The notes beneath the pieces were generated by a model. The model made no database searches. It had not been told where the DNA came from and was given only the letters and a program-made list of their open reading frames with translations. This document shows, piece by piece, positions 12,486 through 24,208 of a stretch of 64,000 nucleotides of DNA; within the stretch, counting starts at the first letter, position 1; every line of letters begins with the position of its first letter. The translations under genes were made by a program, and so were the position numbers. The stretch comes from Hippophae tibetana (taxonomy: Eukaryota > Streptophyta > Magnoliopsida > Rosales > Elaeagnaceae). The stretch is taken from the NCBI GenBank assembly GCA_037013495.1, contig CM072805.1, positions 17,704,601-17,768,600 on the forward strand, written 5' to 3'.

Positions 12486-12490
12486 AGTCA
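12486..12490. repeat. 5-bp target-site duplication, right (AGTCA)
   Basis: Partner of 9600-9604. Confidence 0.75.
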
Positions 12491-12696
12491 ACCATCTCAA
12501 TTTCGTCATCGAAATTGTGTTCTTCTTCAATGTTGTCAACACTATTTATCAAATCCTTTTTGTAGGTCTCATTGTTCTTATGTCTATGTGTTGGCTTCTC
12601 GTGTACAACACATGATGTATATTTTATTTTATTTAGTATTATGTCATCCTTTATGGTAGGGTTGTTACTATAGTTAAGTAATACATATACATACAT
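12491..12696 (-). pseudogene. CACTA-1 transposase N-terminal fragment
   Basis: The minus-strand frame contains VVHEKP, equivalent to the W-HGE-P motif near the N-terminus of plant CACTA transposases. It is followed by an acidic linker ending FDDEIEMVD, which in the family leads into the (D)AxKPLYPGC block. That block is found at the other side of family C at 9604. The reading frame is continuous across the TSD. Upstream on the minus strand (12700 onward) I see no clear transposase-associated domain. Confidence 0.65.
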
Positions 12697-12779
12697 AGTT
12701 CATAACACTTTATATGTAAGCATATTTATACATACCATGTGGTTGGTTTTCATAGTGTGCATGACATTATCACTTAAGT

Positions 12780-14300
12780 TTTTAGTTTGTTTTAGGTATG
12801 GGTATTTATGGAAAGTACTCGACATTTTTTGGATGAAAGTTTTTGACTTTTTACCACCTTACCACCAAGCTTGCCAATGACCTTACAAAGGTGGTGGCAA
12901 GGCGCCTGTCAAGGTGGCTAGCGAGATGGAGAATCTGAGTTCTATAAATACCTCCAATTTCTTCTTATTTGGTATCCATAAAATGTAACAAAGTTTTGTC
13001 AAATTGACCTCTCATTTTTCTATTTTTGGATCATCAATACCTCGAGTGTTGTTCGATATTAGTGATTTGTAGTTGTGTGAGCGAAACTGTGCTTATTAGT
13101 GTTGAGTACTTAAGACGATATTTATAAGTGGGTTGTATTTAAGCTGAGTGTCATTTAGGAGTTTCTTGGATGCAAATACTTATTTATGAGAACCTCATTG
13201 TGAGAGTGAGTTGAGTTAAATGCTTTAAATTCTCATATCTCTTGTTGTTCAATATGAGATAGGTTGTTTGAGTTTATGCTTGGTCCTCAAGATTGGGAGT
13301 AGTTACATTTCTGGTTATTGATCTATAGTCATTGATTACACGACATTAAGTGGTGTAGGCTTTGGAGGAAAATTGGGTTCATGTGTCAAACCAGGTCATT
13401 GTGGAAGCAACAAGCAAGAGCAGTAATAGGTAATTAGGATAGAGCTCATGGCTGATAGAGGTAATGGTGGTTTTATTTCTGTAAGAGTGTAACTATTTTA
13501 TTATTTAATGGATTCTTTGTTACTGAGTGATTGTTTTAAGCAACCCGAGGATGTTACCATATAGATGAGGTTTTTATGTGGGTTTACCTCGTTGTATATG
13601 TTGTTATGCATGATCCACTTTTTTGTTAGTATAATCTGAGTTTCTATTGTGTATATTCCATCATACTAGTTTTAGACTTTGATTAGAAAGCTCATTTGTT
13701 TTACATAGTTTTATGGTTTTTTTTCCTTTCCTTGTAGCATGCCTATAGCTTTCTAATTATTACTTCTACTTTTTGATTATGAATTTTTAGTATGAGTCTT
13801 TAAGGAGTTTGTATATCCTTACCCTGGTAATGTACCAGGTCTTGGAATTTTTATTATGGTTTGTTATGTAATGTATGATTCCATGCTATAAAAGTACAAT
13901 CATCATTTAATGAATATGGTTTCACAAATGAGGTCTTGAAGAGATTAGAAATCCATTATAGCTTGTCAATATGTATGATCGTGTTGCATGTTGTGTGATA
14001 TTTATTATGTTTATGCATATTGCTAGTCGGGACAGGAGCTTGTGAGGCACATCTTCACTAGTGTGCTTATTGTAGTTTCTTACTACAAGTTGTTTTTGTT
14101 GTATATTGAATTGAGAATGTTGTTTTGTACTTTCGATTTGTTAATTGCTTAATTCCTGTTATAAGGCCTACTTAGCCAAATTGATATAGAGTTTATGAAA
14201 AAATTATACGGGTTGGTGTTTTGACCCTTATCTAGGTTCTAGATACCTATTAGAATTGGAAGAATAATTAACCTTTCTTTAATTTTCACTTCTTGTAGGA
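12780..14300. other. Unclassified stretch, possibly an old LTR and leader
   Basis: No coding similarity. A TATA-like box (TCTATAAATA, ~12939) is followed by a T-rich leader. Farther on (~13540-13610) AGCAACCCGAGGATGTTACC and GGGTTTACCTCGTTG resemble the transcribed ends of some plant retrotransposons. I could not pair it with a second LTR, PBS or PPT, so this stays tentative. Confidence 0.25.
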
Positions 14301-14699
14301 ATCTTTAATTTTCACATGGATTGATGTTACCTCCTTCTTCTCAAAGATGAACTTTTGAATTTTGCTTTGTAGCTTATCCATGACGATGCAAATTTGTATA
14401 TCCAATATCATTGCCATTATGTTAAATATGATTTCTAACTTGAACTACATTATAAATTTTCAAATTTGCAGACTTCAAACAAGGACATTCGATCATTCTC
14501 CCTTAAATTATTAGAAGCAAATTTCAATAAATTTTCACACCCTCAATAAATTATACTTGTGTTCTATTGATAGACATCCAACTCTTATATATCTTATCAA
14601 TATTATACAACCTCTCGTAAATAATAAATTTAAAAAGAATTCATTCATCCATTAATAAATTTAAAAAGAATTCATTCATCGAATATTAAATAAAAGCAT

Positions 14700-16786
14700 G
14701 TATTCAAATAAGATGACTAGTTACCATCCCAAATTTGTTTTTAAGTCAATCAGTGTATAGGTAATCATATATAAAACATTTATAGGACGGTCAGTGAGTG
14801 TAAAGATGTATTGGACTTGTCATTGTGTAAAGATGTTGAATCAAGTTGCATTTACTTTATTTCTTTAACTTTATTATTTTAGCCTATTAATATATATTTA
14901 TTTATTAACTCTTATTTATTCTCTTTTTTTTTTAAAGGTTTCTACTTCATGTATCACCATAGTTGAGTAACCAAGAAAGTTATTTATGATTGGATTTTGA
15001 GTAGTCAGGTTATATCTCATAATCCTTTCTTATTTTTTTATTATAAATTTTTGATTTAAAACTAATATTTTATTTTATATTTATAATGTAGGAGATATTT
15101 ACTCGACACAAACTAGGTGATTTTTTTATTTGTTCGGAGTTTGGTGGCTATTGGCCATTTTCTTTAGTATTTGAACTCTAATATTTCTTTTACTTGGATT
15201 ATCATGGACTATAGTATTATATTTGGTATCGTTAAATTATTATGCATTTCTTAGGTTTTCACTAAATGTTATTGATGATTTATTTTAGAAGTTGATAGCA
15301 TACTTTTAACAAATTATGGGTTTTATAAATTTTTTTAAAAAAATTTATTGTTAGTTTTGTTATGCAATCAGAGACCTATATATATTTTTTGTTTAATGTT
15401 TGCAATCAAATGCCATTATATACATTAAAAGCCCAAAATATATGAAAAGGGCTAAAAACCCAAAAAATTCCATAATGAATGAAAAGGACCACAAATCCAA
15501 TAAAAACTTAATTCCATCAACCCAACTTGACCAACTCGACCTAACCAACCAGTGTACAATGGGTTGGGTTGGATTTCAATTTGCATTTTTTATTGACCCA
15601 AACCGGATGGGTTTAACCTAAACTAACTTAATATGTTCAACCCTAATATGTATTATATATAAAACAATTTATAGGATAGTCACTAAGTGTCTTAAAAATA
15701 TTTTATAAGACAGCCTGTAACCATTCTAAAAAACATTTTATAAGATGGTTAGTACCCATCCAAAAAAATATTTTATAAGATGGTCGTAATCATCTTTAAA
15801 ATTTTTTTATAATATGGTCACTAACTATTCTATAGAATGTTTATACGACGGCTAATAGCTACCATATATATTCTAATTTAATTTTATAATAGTTCTATAT
15901 TCTTTTTTAATTAATACTTATCATAATACATCAACTATTCATGTCTAAACTAATTTTTTTTTATTTTTTCATTAAACAAAATTAAGAAAATTATTTATAA
16001 ATTGTAAGAAAATTAAACAACACAAGAAAAAATCAGCAAAAAAAAATAATATACTCTAAAAAAAATGAAAAAATGGGAAAAATAATAATATAGATTATCT
16101 TAAATATTATTCAAAAAAATATAAAAAAGACAAGAAACCTTGCGAACAACGAATAGAGACACAAACAGTTGGTTGATAAGAGATTACACAGACTAGTAGG
16201 AGAACGATGACACAAATTGATGCTAGTGATGGTTATTGGCGAAGATAGAACAATGATAGGAATAGTAAAACCATATGATGGGAAGATAAGTTGGAATAGG
16301 CCAGAAGTGTTAAGCGACGGCTAAGGAAGTGAAGGAAGATAGATGGTTGAAGAATGACGATGATGACAATGGAGAGAGGGGCTGGTGAGCAACGAGCACA
16401 TCGAGAAGCTGAGAAGATCGAGTGAGTTGAGAGAGAAAGGTAAAAAAATGATAAGGTTGAAGGTATTTGTTTTTCAAAATTCTTTTAGGGATTATATGTT
16501 AACATATAGTACATTAATAGACATCCTATACGTTAACATATAGGACAATTAATAGTCATCTTATATGTTGAGATAGAAGATGACGATTAACCCTTCTATA
16601 TGTTCAAATATATGATGGTTACTAGCATTCTTAAAGGAATTTTTTTTAAGACTCTCAATGAACGTTCTATAAAATTTCACTTTAAATTTTCCGTAATGAC
16701 CATCATATAATTCTTATAAGATGGTCACGAACTTGTGATCGTCCTATCTATTTCTCAGTCTATGTGGTCATCATATATTACCCAAC
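14700..16786. repeat. CACTA-1 right subterminal repeat region
   Basis: A short motif around TTTATAAGATGGTNAGTAACC recurs near 14790, 15672, 15705, 15743, 15774, 15811 and 15840, and again near 16705 (CTTATAAGATGGTCACGAAC). Spacing is about 30-37 bp in the main cluster. Arrays of short subterminal motifs next to the terminal inverted repeat are where CACTA-encoded proteins bind. ATATGTTNACATATA-type repeats near 16500-16620 are also present. About 350 bp of AT-rich sequence around 15000-15350 shows nothing else. Confidence 0.6.
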
Positions 16787-16797
16787 CTCTTGTAGTG
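16787..16797 (-). repeat. CACTA-1 terminal inverted repeat (right end)
   Basis: CTCTTGTAGTG reads CACTACAAGAG on the minus strand, the canonical CACTA terminus. It is adjacent to the subterminal repeat array and oriented so that the minus-strand transposase lies inside. The matching left TIR was not found; that end appears lost or covered by family D copy 1. Confidence 0.65.
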
Positions 16798-17669
16798 ATA
16801 TATAAGACATTTTAGTCAAAAAAAGATATTTAAATAAAAATTTAACGATAAGGATATTTAAGCAAAAAGTTATGATATAATCGACAATTTCATTACAATT
16901 TAGCTATAAAATTATAGATATCATATTTCAATGTTAAGATGTGTAAAATATCGACATGTCTACAATGTTGTCGATATTTTCATTCAAGATCATAATAACA
17001 TTCAAAGACTTTTAGTTCAAATTCAATATGTTTATTAAAATGATTAAATGCATTAAACATGAGTTTATATTTAATTGAATCAATGATTACCGCTAAACTT
17101 GTTCATTTTGTATTGAATTATGTAGATTGTTAATAGATATAAATAATAAAAGAGGTTACAATTTTAGCTATTTTGACTCCGACATGTTTTTCCTCCTCTT
17201 TAATGAAATGCTATTACAATTAAATTAGAAATATACTAAATTTTCTGTTTTGAGTTAACATTTGTTTCTTTTTCTCCTCTTCAATGAAATATTATTATAA
17301 TTAAATTAGAAATATTAGTAATTTATGCTTTATAAATTTCCAGCAACAATTTTTCATATATTTTATTTTATATTTTTAAAGGGGCATTACAGTTATCATT
17401 TTTTATTAAATAAGTGAAAATTATACTAAAATTTGAACTTAGGTCTAAGGATGTGGGAGTCGGAAGTCATATCATGAAGACCACAACGTTTTCATATATA
17501 TATTTTTCAATAAAATTAGTTATTTATTTTTTTATTTTTTTCTATTTATTATAAGTAACATTTGGAATCTAGGATTAAATTAAAACTTTCATTAAATAGT
17601 TGTTTTAATAAATTTAACACAATTAATTAAATTATTTAATTCTAAAAACATCTCATAAAATTGTGAGAG
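16798..17669. other. AT-rich stretch, no gene recognised
   Basis: A degenerate local duplication (TCTTTAATGAAATNNTATTA near 17197 and 17279) is visible. No protein similarity was seen on either strand. Confidence 0.5.
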
Positions 17670-17674
17670 ATTAT
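17670..17674. repeat. Putative TSD of copia-1, left (ATTAT)
   Basis: ATTAT flanks the left LTR and ATTAA flanks the right (26732-26736): four of five bases match, as expected for an old insertion. Confidence 0.45.
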
Positions 17675-18666
17675 TGATAGTTATTTATGAATCTTGCATA
17701 ACCATATTGCAATACATAAATCCTAGATTTATCATGATCCTCCAATGAACTTTTAATTTTTAATTCTAAATTACCTTGGTCTATAGTCATGATCTTTTAG
17801 AGAAACACAATCATCGGTGATCACTGTAAGCCTTTAGATCTTCAAGTAATCCCTTTTCAAGTCTGATGGAGAGAGCAAGAGAGGCGGCAAGGACAACGTT
17901 CTTTTCTATACAAGGAGAGATACCCAAAATTGCAAGTTCTTAACCAGAAAACCCTTTTTTTCTAATTTTTCTCTCCAAATTTTATGTTTTATGTATATTT
18001 TTAATATATATATAGAAAGAGTCGAACTATATTATGAAAGAGATGAAGAGACACTAGTAGAGGAAAATATGCCTCTAAATTTCAAGAGATAATCTGTAAT
18101 ATATTTCCTTATTTAATTTTTCCTTATTTGATCCTTATCATGTTCAAATTTTGAATTCAGAACTTACCTATTTGGAATTTTCCTTATTGGATCCTTTAAC
18201 ATATTCAAATTTTGAATTGAGAACATACCTATTTGGAAATTTCCTTATTGGATCCTTAGCACACTCAAATTATGAATTCAAAATATATGGAAATTTCCTT
18301 ATTTAATATTTGCTTATTGGATCTTTAGTAGATTCAAATTTTGAATTTAGAACTTACCTATATGGGTATTTCCTTATTTATAGTACATTGCCATATTTAA
18401 TTGTGTTCTCCAAGAACCAATAGCATAGTTGTATTATTTCTAAACTTTATATAATTTAGATCATCACTAAATCATAAAGTTATTAATACTCATTCTACAC
18501 ATTAAATGCCCTACTTCTCATGACACATATTTAACCCGATAAACAATACTTAATTTAATCACTTCATAACGGGTCTAATTAGATATTTGACTGTCTATTA
18601 TTCAATATATATTTATATCACATATAAGCTTATATATGTTGTAATTAATTGAAATTAATTCCAACA
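17675..18666 (-). repeat. Copia-1 3' LTR (992 bp)
   Basis: On the minus strand it runs TGTTGGAATTAATT ... ATAACTATCA. It matches the 5' LTR throughout. A ~60-64-bp internal minisatellite (18116-18372) has four units here against three in the 5' LTR, which accounts for most of the length difference. Confidence 0.93.
18116..18372. repeat. Minisatellite inside copia-1 3' LTR, ~60-64-bp unit x4
   Basis: Each unit contains TTCCTTATTGGATCCTT, then TTCAAATTTTGAATT and ACTTACCTAT. Units begin near 18116, 18180, 18241 and 18295; the last carries an extra ~18 bp. Confidence 0.8.
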
Positions 18667-18681
18667 ATCTCCGACTTGGGC
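18667..18681 (-). promoter_or_regulatory. Polypurine tract of copia-1
   Basis: The minus strand reads GCCCAAGTCGGAGAT directly before the LTR start TGTTGGAATT, close to the common copia lead CCCAAGTGGGAGAT. Confidence 0.8.
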
Positions 18682-18969
18682 TATATGTATATACATATAT
18701 TGATAAAACCGAATTGAGTACTCAAATTATGTTGTCGTAGCCTTTTGCGTCATCAACCAATTCCATCTATCAATCATATTTACAAGGACTTAAGTAGTAT
18801 TCGTCTCATAAAGTGAATCTAAACCAACATAAATCATTGTGTAAACATAACTGAATGGCATGCATCATAAAAGAGGATGTGTAGTTTGGAAATTACATGC
18901 AATGTGATCCACATGCTTATCTCAAATTTGGTTACTTTTAACTTAATTTGATTTTGAGGTCAATAAAAA

Positions 18970-19190
18970 ATCAGAGTGCATAATAAAATGAATAACTAAA
19001 ATTTGAATAAATGAAGTCTGAATAACTGCATGATACATACAAATGACAGAATATTATATAAAAGTTAACTGCATGATATATGTAAAAGTATATCATATAA
19101 AACATAAAACATGATACATAAAATACAGACTCTCACTAAATCTGACATTCCTCTGTAGAATATATGCCCATGTGAGTGACATGCTTGTGA
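18970..19190 (-). other. Copia-1 spacer between RNase H and PPT
   Basis: Non-coding sequence with short duplications (CTGCATGATA, TATATAAAA). The region from the RNase H end to 18682 shows no further coding similarity. Confidence 0.5.
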
Positions 19191-19192
19191 AA

Positions 19193-19507
19193 CTATTTGG
19201 GTAACAATCCCTTAGTCAGTGGATATGCTAGCATAGAAGTTGTACCAATATGCTCAATACTTATAAGTTCACTTTGAACTCTTTCCTTCACAACAAGGAA
19301 TTTAATGTCAATATGTTTGGATTTTGACGAGCTCCTGTTGTTGTTGGAATATAGTACTACTAAATTATTGTCACAATATATATTGAGTGGCAACTTAATA
19401 GTATCCACAATACGCAACCCAGTGACAAAATTCTTTAGCCATATTCCATGGATCGATGCCTCAAAACACGCAATGAATTCGGTTGCCATAGTGGAAGAAG
19501 CAATCAT
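19193..19507 (-). pseudogene. Copia-1 RNase H domain
   Basis: The minus-strand frame has the copia RNase H hallmarks: SSTMATEFIACFEA (family: SSTMEAEYVA), IYCDNNLVVLYSNN (the metal-binding Asp is kept in CDN), SKSKHIDIKFLVVKERVQ and the C-terminal LAYPLTKGLLPK. It degrades the RNA strand during reverse transcription. It lies downstream of RT; the intervening ~450 bp (19510-19960) reads as the degraded RT C-terminal connection in broken frames. Confidence 0.88.
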
Positions 19508-19599
19508 GGTCTACTTTAAACTCCAATAAATAACTCCTCTAACCAACATAAAAATATAACCGGATGTTGACTTCATGCTATCCACATTGCCCGTAAAAT

Positions 19600-20860
19600 C
19601 AGAATCAATATATCCAATGACCTAAAGCTTATCTGATCTCCGATATGTTAGCATATGATCCTTTGTTCTTTACAAGTACTTAAGTAATACCTCTTGGTTG
19701 CTCTCCAATGATCCATACCAAGATTACTGAGATATCGACCTAACATTTTTATGATGTATGCAATATCTAGATGTGTACACACTTTAGCATACATCAGACT
19801 TCCTACTACTGAAACGTATAAAATCTAGTGCATTTATGATTTCTTGAGTTCTATTTTGGACACTGATTGAGACTAAATTTGTCTCCTTTTTCAACAAGGG
19901 TATTTCCTGGTTTATAGTGTTCCATGCCATATCGCATGAGAATTTTATTGATATATGATTGTTATGAAAGCCCCAAAATACCCTTATTTTGATCACTTTG
20001 TATTTTAAGGCCTAACACATATGATGCTTCACCAAGATCTTTCATATCAAAATGCCTTAAAACAAATCTCTTAGTTTCACGCATCATGTTTATATCATTA
20101 CTGGTAAGCAATATGTCATCAACATATAAACCCAGGAACATAAACTTACTCTCACTCAACTTGTGAAATATGCATTCATCCACCAAGTTAGACTCAAATC
20201 CAAATGAGACAATTACTTGATGGAATTTGAAATACCACTGTTGAGATGCTTGCTTGAGTCCATAGATGGATTTCTTTAATTTGAAAACCATCTACTTTGA
20301 GTCATCAGACTCAAATTTAGGTGGTTGCACCATATAAATGGATTTATCAATGTCATTATTGAGAAATGTAGTCTTAGCATCCATTTGGAGTAACTCAAGA
20401 TCAAAATGTACCACTAAAGCCATAATAATTATGAAGGAATCTTTGATAGACACATGTGAGAAAGTTTCTGTAAAGTCAATGCCTTCTTTCTGCGTAAATC
20501 CTTTAGCAACAAGTCATGCTTTGTATCTTTCCACATTACCTTTTGAATCCCTCTTGATCTTAAATATCCATTTGCAACAAATAGATTTCACACCTTTAGG
20601 TAATGGGACAATATCCCACACTTTGTTGTCATATATTGACTTTATTTCCTCATTTATAGCCTCGATCCATTTATGAGAATTCATACTTTCCAAAGCTTGA
20701 TGGAGACTGATAGGGTCATCCTTCATCATGCCAATGTCGAATTAATGTTCTTGAAGAAACACGACATAATCCTTAGATATTTCCTTTCTTTTCTCTCTTG
20801 TAGACCGCCTTAAATGCACTTGTTCTTGTAGTTCTTGAGGTTGTATAGATTCCTCTTTAG
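19600..20860 (-). pseudogene. Copia-1 reverse transcriptase (RVT_2) domain
   Basis: RNA-dependent DNA polymerase of the copia type. The minus-strand frames give DPISLHQALES...KWIEAINEEIKS, then WDIVPLPKGVKSICCKWIFKIKRD, and after a stop LVAKGFTQKEGIDFTETFSHV. Next come FKLKKSIYGLKQASQQWY and the active-site motif YVDDILL (YVDD codons at 20126-20115, intact). DLGEASYVLGL marks the thumb region. Stops occur at about 20514 and 20296 and a frameshift near 19960. It is separated from integrase by the family D solo LTR. Confidence 0.92.
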
Positions 20861-20914
20861 CATCAAGATTTTCTTGTACCAGATTCTCTTCCATTTATGG
20901 AGGTTCATTCATTG

Positions 20915-20919
20915 TATGA
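20915..20919. repeat. TSD of family D solo LTR, left (TATGA)
   Basis: A perfect 5-bp match to 22672-22676. Confidence 0.9.
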
Positions 20920-22671
20920 TGATGAGCGAAAACCGGCATCACCGATTCTTGCCAATACTTTGGTTTTAATATTTATAAAACTCTCGCAAGTGCACGAATC
21001 ATTTCGAAGAAAATGATAAGTATACTCCCAAGGTCGATCTAAGGAAGGAATGTATGTGGTTTTTAATTTATTATTCAAACTTTTAAAAATGAAATTAAAT
21101 CCTAAACATCATGTCACGATATTTTGGGGTTTTTGTGTTTTTAATCTACTGACATAAAAATAAACATAGATTCAATAAACATTTATGAAAATTTTATCAT
21201 TTATATTAGTGGAGTATTTATGGATATAATAACTAAGTTAATTATGTTGCTCATATTATTTAGGTTATTAAAGATATGAATTGATATTTATTGATTCTCC
21301 CTTTTTTTGTATGAATACCACCTTTGGTGGGGTTAGATATTCTTTGTTAACTAAACAAATCAATTAACACCTATGGGTGGGGTTGAAAACTAATTTGCTT
21401 AATTAAATTAATTCCTTTTTCTAAGAGATTGAAAATGAACCATTTAAATGCCACCTTTGGTGGGGTTAGACAGTTTAAACTTTATTAAAGGTGTCCAAAT
21501 TAAACCTAAGAATTTAGTTATCCGAGTACTAACTTTCAAGTTTTAAAACCACTATTGAAAACATGTTGTCAATACAATTTCAGATAATAATTCTTATAAA
21601 AACTTTTGAAATAGAGCTTCATTCTAACTACTGGGCGATTGTACCATCAAATAAAAGAGCACTACTCTAAATCAGACCGGATAACTAAACCTTAAAATCT
21701 AATTTTCAGGTTTAAGTTTGTAATGGAAAATAATATATTTCTCTCTAACATTCTTAATATAGAATCTTGAATAAAAACAAAATCAATTCATTTTAGAGAT
21801 TTTCACCTATTTAATATTTCGCAAGCATAACAACGTTATTATTACATCATGTTTATTAACAACCACCACAGTTAAATTTAATCACAGACAAATTAAATAT
21901 AACAGGTAAGAATAAAACATAAAAATAACTGTAAAAAAAAGTAAAATCCTTACAGAACTTCGACGCTATTCCTGTTGTTGGAAAACCTCCAAGCAGAATT
22001 TGCACTCCCATTTATTGAATCAAAAAGCTAAAAAATTACAAAAACATAACTAGTTCTTCCCAAAAAGGGAAGAACTCTAAAACTAAGAGAAATTAACTAA
22101 GAAAAGCTGAAAAGTAAGAAAAACTAAAGAAAACTAAAAATCTAAGAAAAGAGAGAAAGAAAGAGAGAAAAGAATGTGTTTTTAGGTGTTTTTAGAAGTG
22201 AAGGGAAGGGGGGTATTTATAGGTGAGGATGGAGAGAAAAAGTGAGTGAAAAAATGTTAAAAAAGTGTAAAAACGCGGAATGGAATTACTGAGGTCATTG
22301 ATGGCGTCAGCATGACGTCATGAGGATGGCTACACGTGAAAAATGGGGCGAAACGGGCGTCGGCGCCCGTGGAGGGTAGCTGGGCGCGCGCGTGAACAGT
22401 AGTGGCGTGCGCAGATCTGGGCGTGCTGTGCCCGGCTGGGCACTGCGGTGACGCGATTTTCTCATTTTTGACATTTTTGACCCATTTTTTCCAATTTTTC
22501 CATATTTGTTGCGTTTTTAAGCCAAAATACCTGAAAAACAATAAAAATACCCGTGATTCCGAAAGAGACAAATTTATATAAATATATGATAAAACATATA
22601 AATATATATATTTTTAATCAATTAATGTGCATAAAATCATGGTTATTTTCGTGCTTTTTGAGCAATCATCA
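20920..22671 (-). mobile_element. Family D solo LTR inserted in copia-1 (1752 bp)
   Basis: On the minus strand it runs TGATGATTGCTCAAAAAGCA ... TTTTCGCTCATCA, with matching TGATGA/TCATCA ends and a perfect TSD (TATGA). The promoter part has a TATA box (minus-strand CTATAAATACCC, ~22210-22221) preceded by a GC-rich island (~22270-22460). No internal sequence remains, so LTR-LTR recombination probably removed the body. It is the best-bounded full-length family D LTR in the window and serves as the reference for the others. Confidence 0.93.
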
Positions 22672-22676
22672 TATGA
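22672..22676. repeat. TSD of family D solo LTR, right (TATGA)
   Basis: Partner of 20915-20919; the copia reading resumes on either side. Confidence 0.9.
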
Positions 22677-23700
22677 TCCTGAACCAATGAGTCTCCAGAT
22701 ATTCTTATTAAAATTCGTACTGGCTTTCGCACCCCTTGTATAAGAGAATCTTGTTTCTCTTCAAATACAATTTTATTTGTATTTCCCCCTTGCACCATAA
22801 CATCCTCAAAGAAATGAACTGCATTTGTCTCAAAAAATTGTTCTATTAGTGGGATCATAAAACTTATACCCCGAGGACCTTTCCGTATATCTGAAAAATA
22901 TCAACTAAATGTCCTTTTTTCCATCTTTTTCTCATGTAGCCTATAAGGCCGAGCTTCAACCAAACAACCCCAAATTCTAAAGGGCTGGAGATTAGCCTTC
23001 TGCCCAATCCACAATTCATATGGATTTTTGATCGTTGCCTTAGTCGGTACCCGATTCAGAATATATGTTGTCGTCTTAAGTGCTTCTCCCTAGAGCTTCA
23101 ATGGAAGCAAGGTATCAGAAATCATACTCTATACCATCTCTATTAATGTTCAATTATGCTTGTCATCCACATCGTTCTTTGTGGGTGAACCCAACATTGT
23201 ATACTGTGGCATAATTGCATTTTCCTCTAGAAATTTAGCAAAATGCCCTAGACGTTGATGTCCTGAGCCGTCATACCGACCATAGTATTCACCAGCACGA
23301 TCCGATCTAACACCTTTAATCCTTTTTGTTGAGATGTAACTCAGCTTTAGCCTTGAAGAATTTAAATGTGTCCAAAGCTTAAGCTTTTTTTTAATTAAAA
23401 ATATATAACCATATCTAGAATAATCATCAATGAAACTGGTAAAATATACATGCCCATTTCTAGTAGCTGTAGGGAATGGCCCACATATGTCTGTATATAT
23501 CAAATTAAGGAAATTTTTCATATGATTGGCTGTATATTTGCACATGCTTGTTTTTTTCCCTTCGCACTCAATGGACGAACCGAGATCCAACATGTCTAAA
23601 GGCCATATAATATCACTTTGAATAAGACGTGTAATTCTCTGTCGAGAAATATGACCTAAATGCTTATGCCAAAGTGCAGCTGAATCCTGATGTGTTAATT
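22677..23700 (-). pseudogene. Copia-1 integrase and linker
   Basis: The minus-strand reading begins with a GAG-pre-integrase tail (LWHKHLGHISRQR), then the rve core. First Asp: YTDICGPF (~23495). Second Asp: VRSDRAGEYYG (~23290). The third acidic residue, normally Glu in GVAERRN, appears as Asp in DVDDKHN (~23165). The linker (family: KTPYELWTGRKPS, then a GYPxxSKGYRFY-like segment) is damaged, and the last part is 22858-22677. Integrase inserts the cDNA into the genome; this copy could not. The TSD at 22672 separates it from RT. Confidence 0.88.
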
Positions 23701-23758
23701 TTTAACTAACGTTTTCAAGTTTCATTGTTCAAGATCTCATTATCGGAAGCAACAATAT

Positions 23759-24208
23759 CTAAGCACAAAGATGATCTAAAACAGGTAGAAAACCATAAGC
23801 AACCAGATTGGAGTTTTGATACAAACCAAACTTTCTATCTCTAAATAAACAAGTTAAACCTAATTTTTCCAATGCAAAAATAGAAATTAAGTTTTGCCTA
23901 AAAGACGGTACAATAAAAGTATCAAATAAATCCAAATACAAGCCAGTTTTCAAAAGTAATCTAAAATGCCCTATAGCTTCAACTTTTTCCTTGTTTCCAT
24001 CGCCCACATGAATGTATCTTTCACCATCACTTGGCTTCTGGTAACTTTGGAAACCCTGCATAGACACACAGATATGAGTAGTTGCAACCAAATCTACCCA
24101 CCATGTGTCAATAAAAACTAAAACTGCATTAACTTCTTGACAAACAAATGAAAAAGTAATACCTTTATTCACACGCCATGTGTGATAGTTGGTACAATTC
24201 TTCTTCAC
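23759..24208 (-). pseudogene. Copia-1 protease region
   Basis: The minus-strand frame gives TWWVDLVATTHICVSMQGF. The family has WxDSGATxHI, so the catalytic D-S-G-A is changed to D-L-V-A. YIHVGDGNKEKVEAIG, LLLKTGLYLDLFDTFIVPSFRQNLIS and a C-terminal FGLYQNSNLVAYG segment follow the family order. Just upstream a CCHC zinc knuckle is degraded: its second Cys and its His have become Tyr (~24235-24195). The result is a dead protease that would have processed the polyprotein. Confidence 0.88.

Noticed and set aside
13320..13450. Possible tRNA-like or PBS sequence in the unclassified 12.8-14.3 kb stretch
   Set aside because: No cloverleaf and no match to known primer-binding sites that I could defend.
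22257..22571. Open frame of 104 codons on the minus strand
   Set aside because: Same GC island in the solo LTR; not conserved in the other LTRs.
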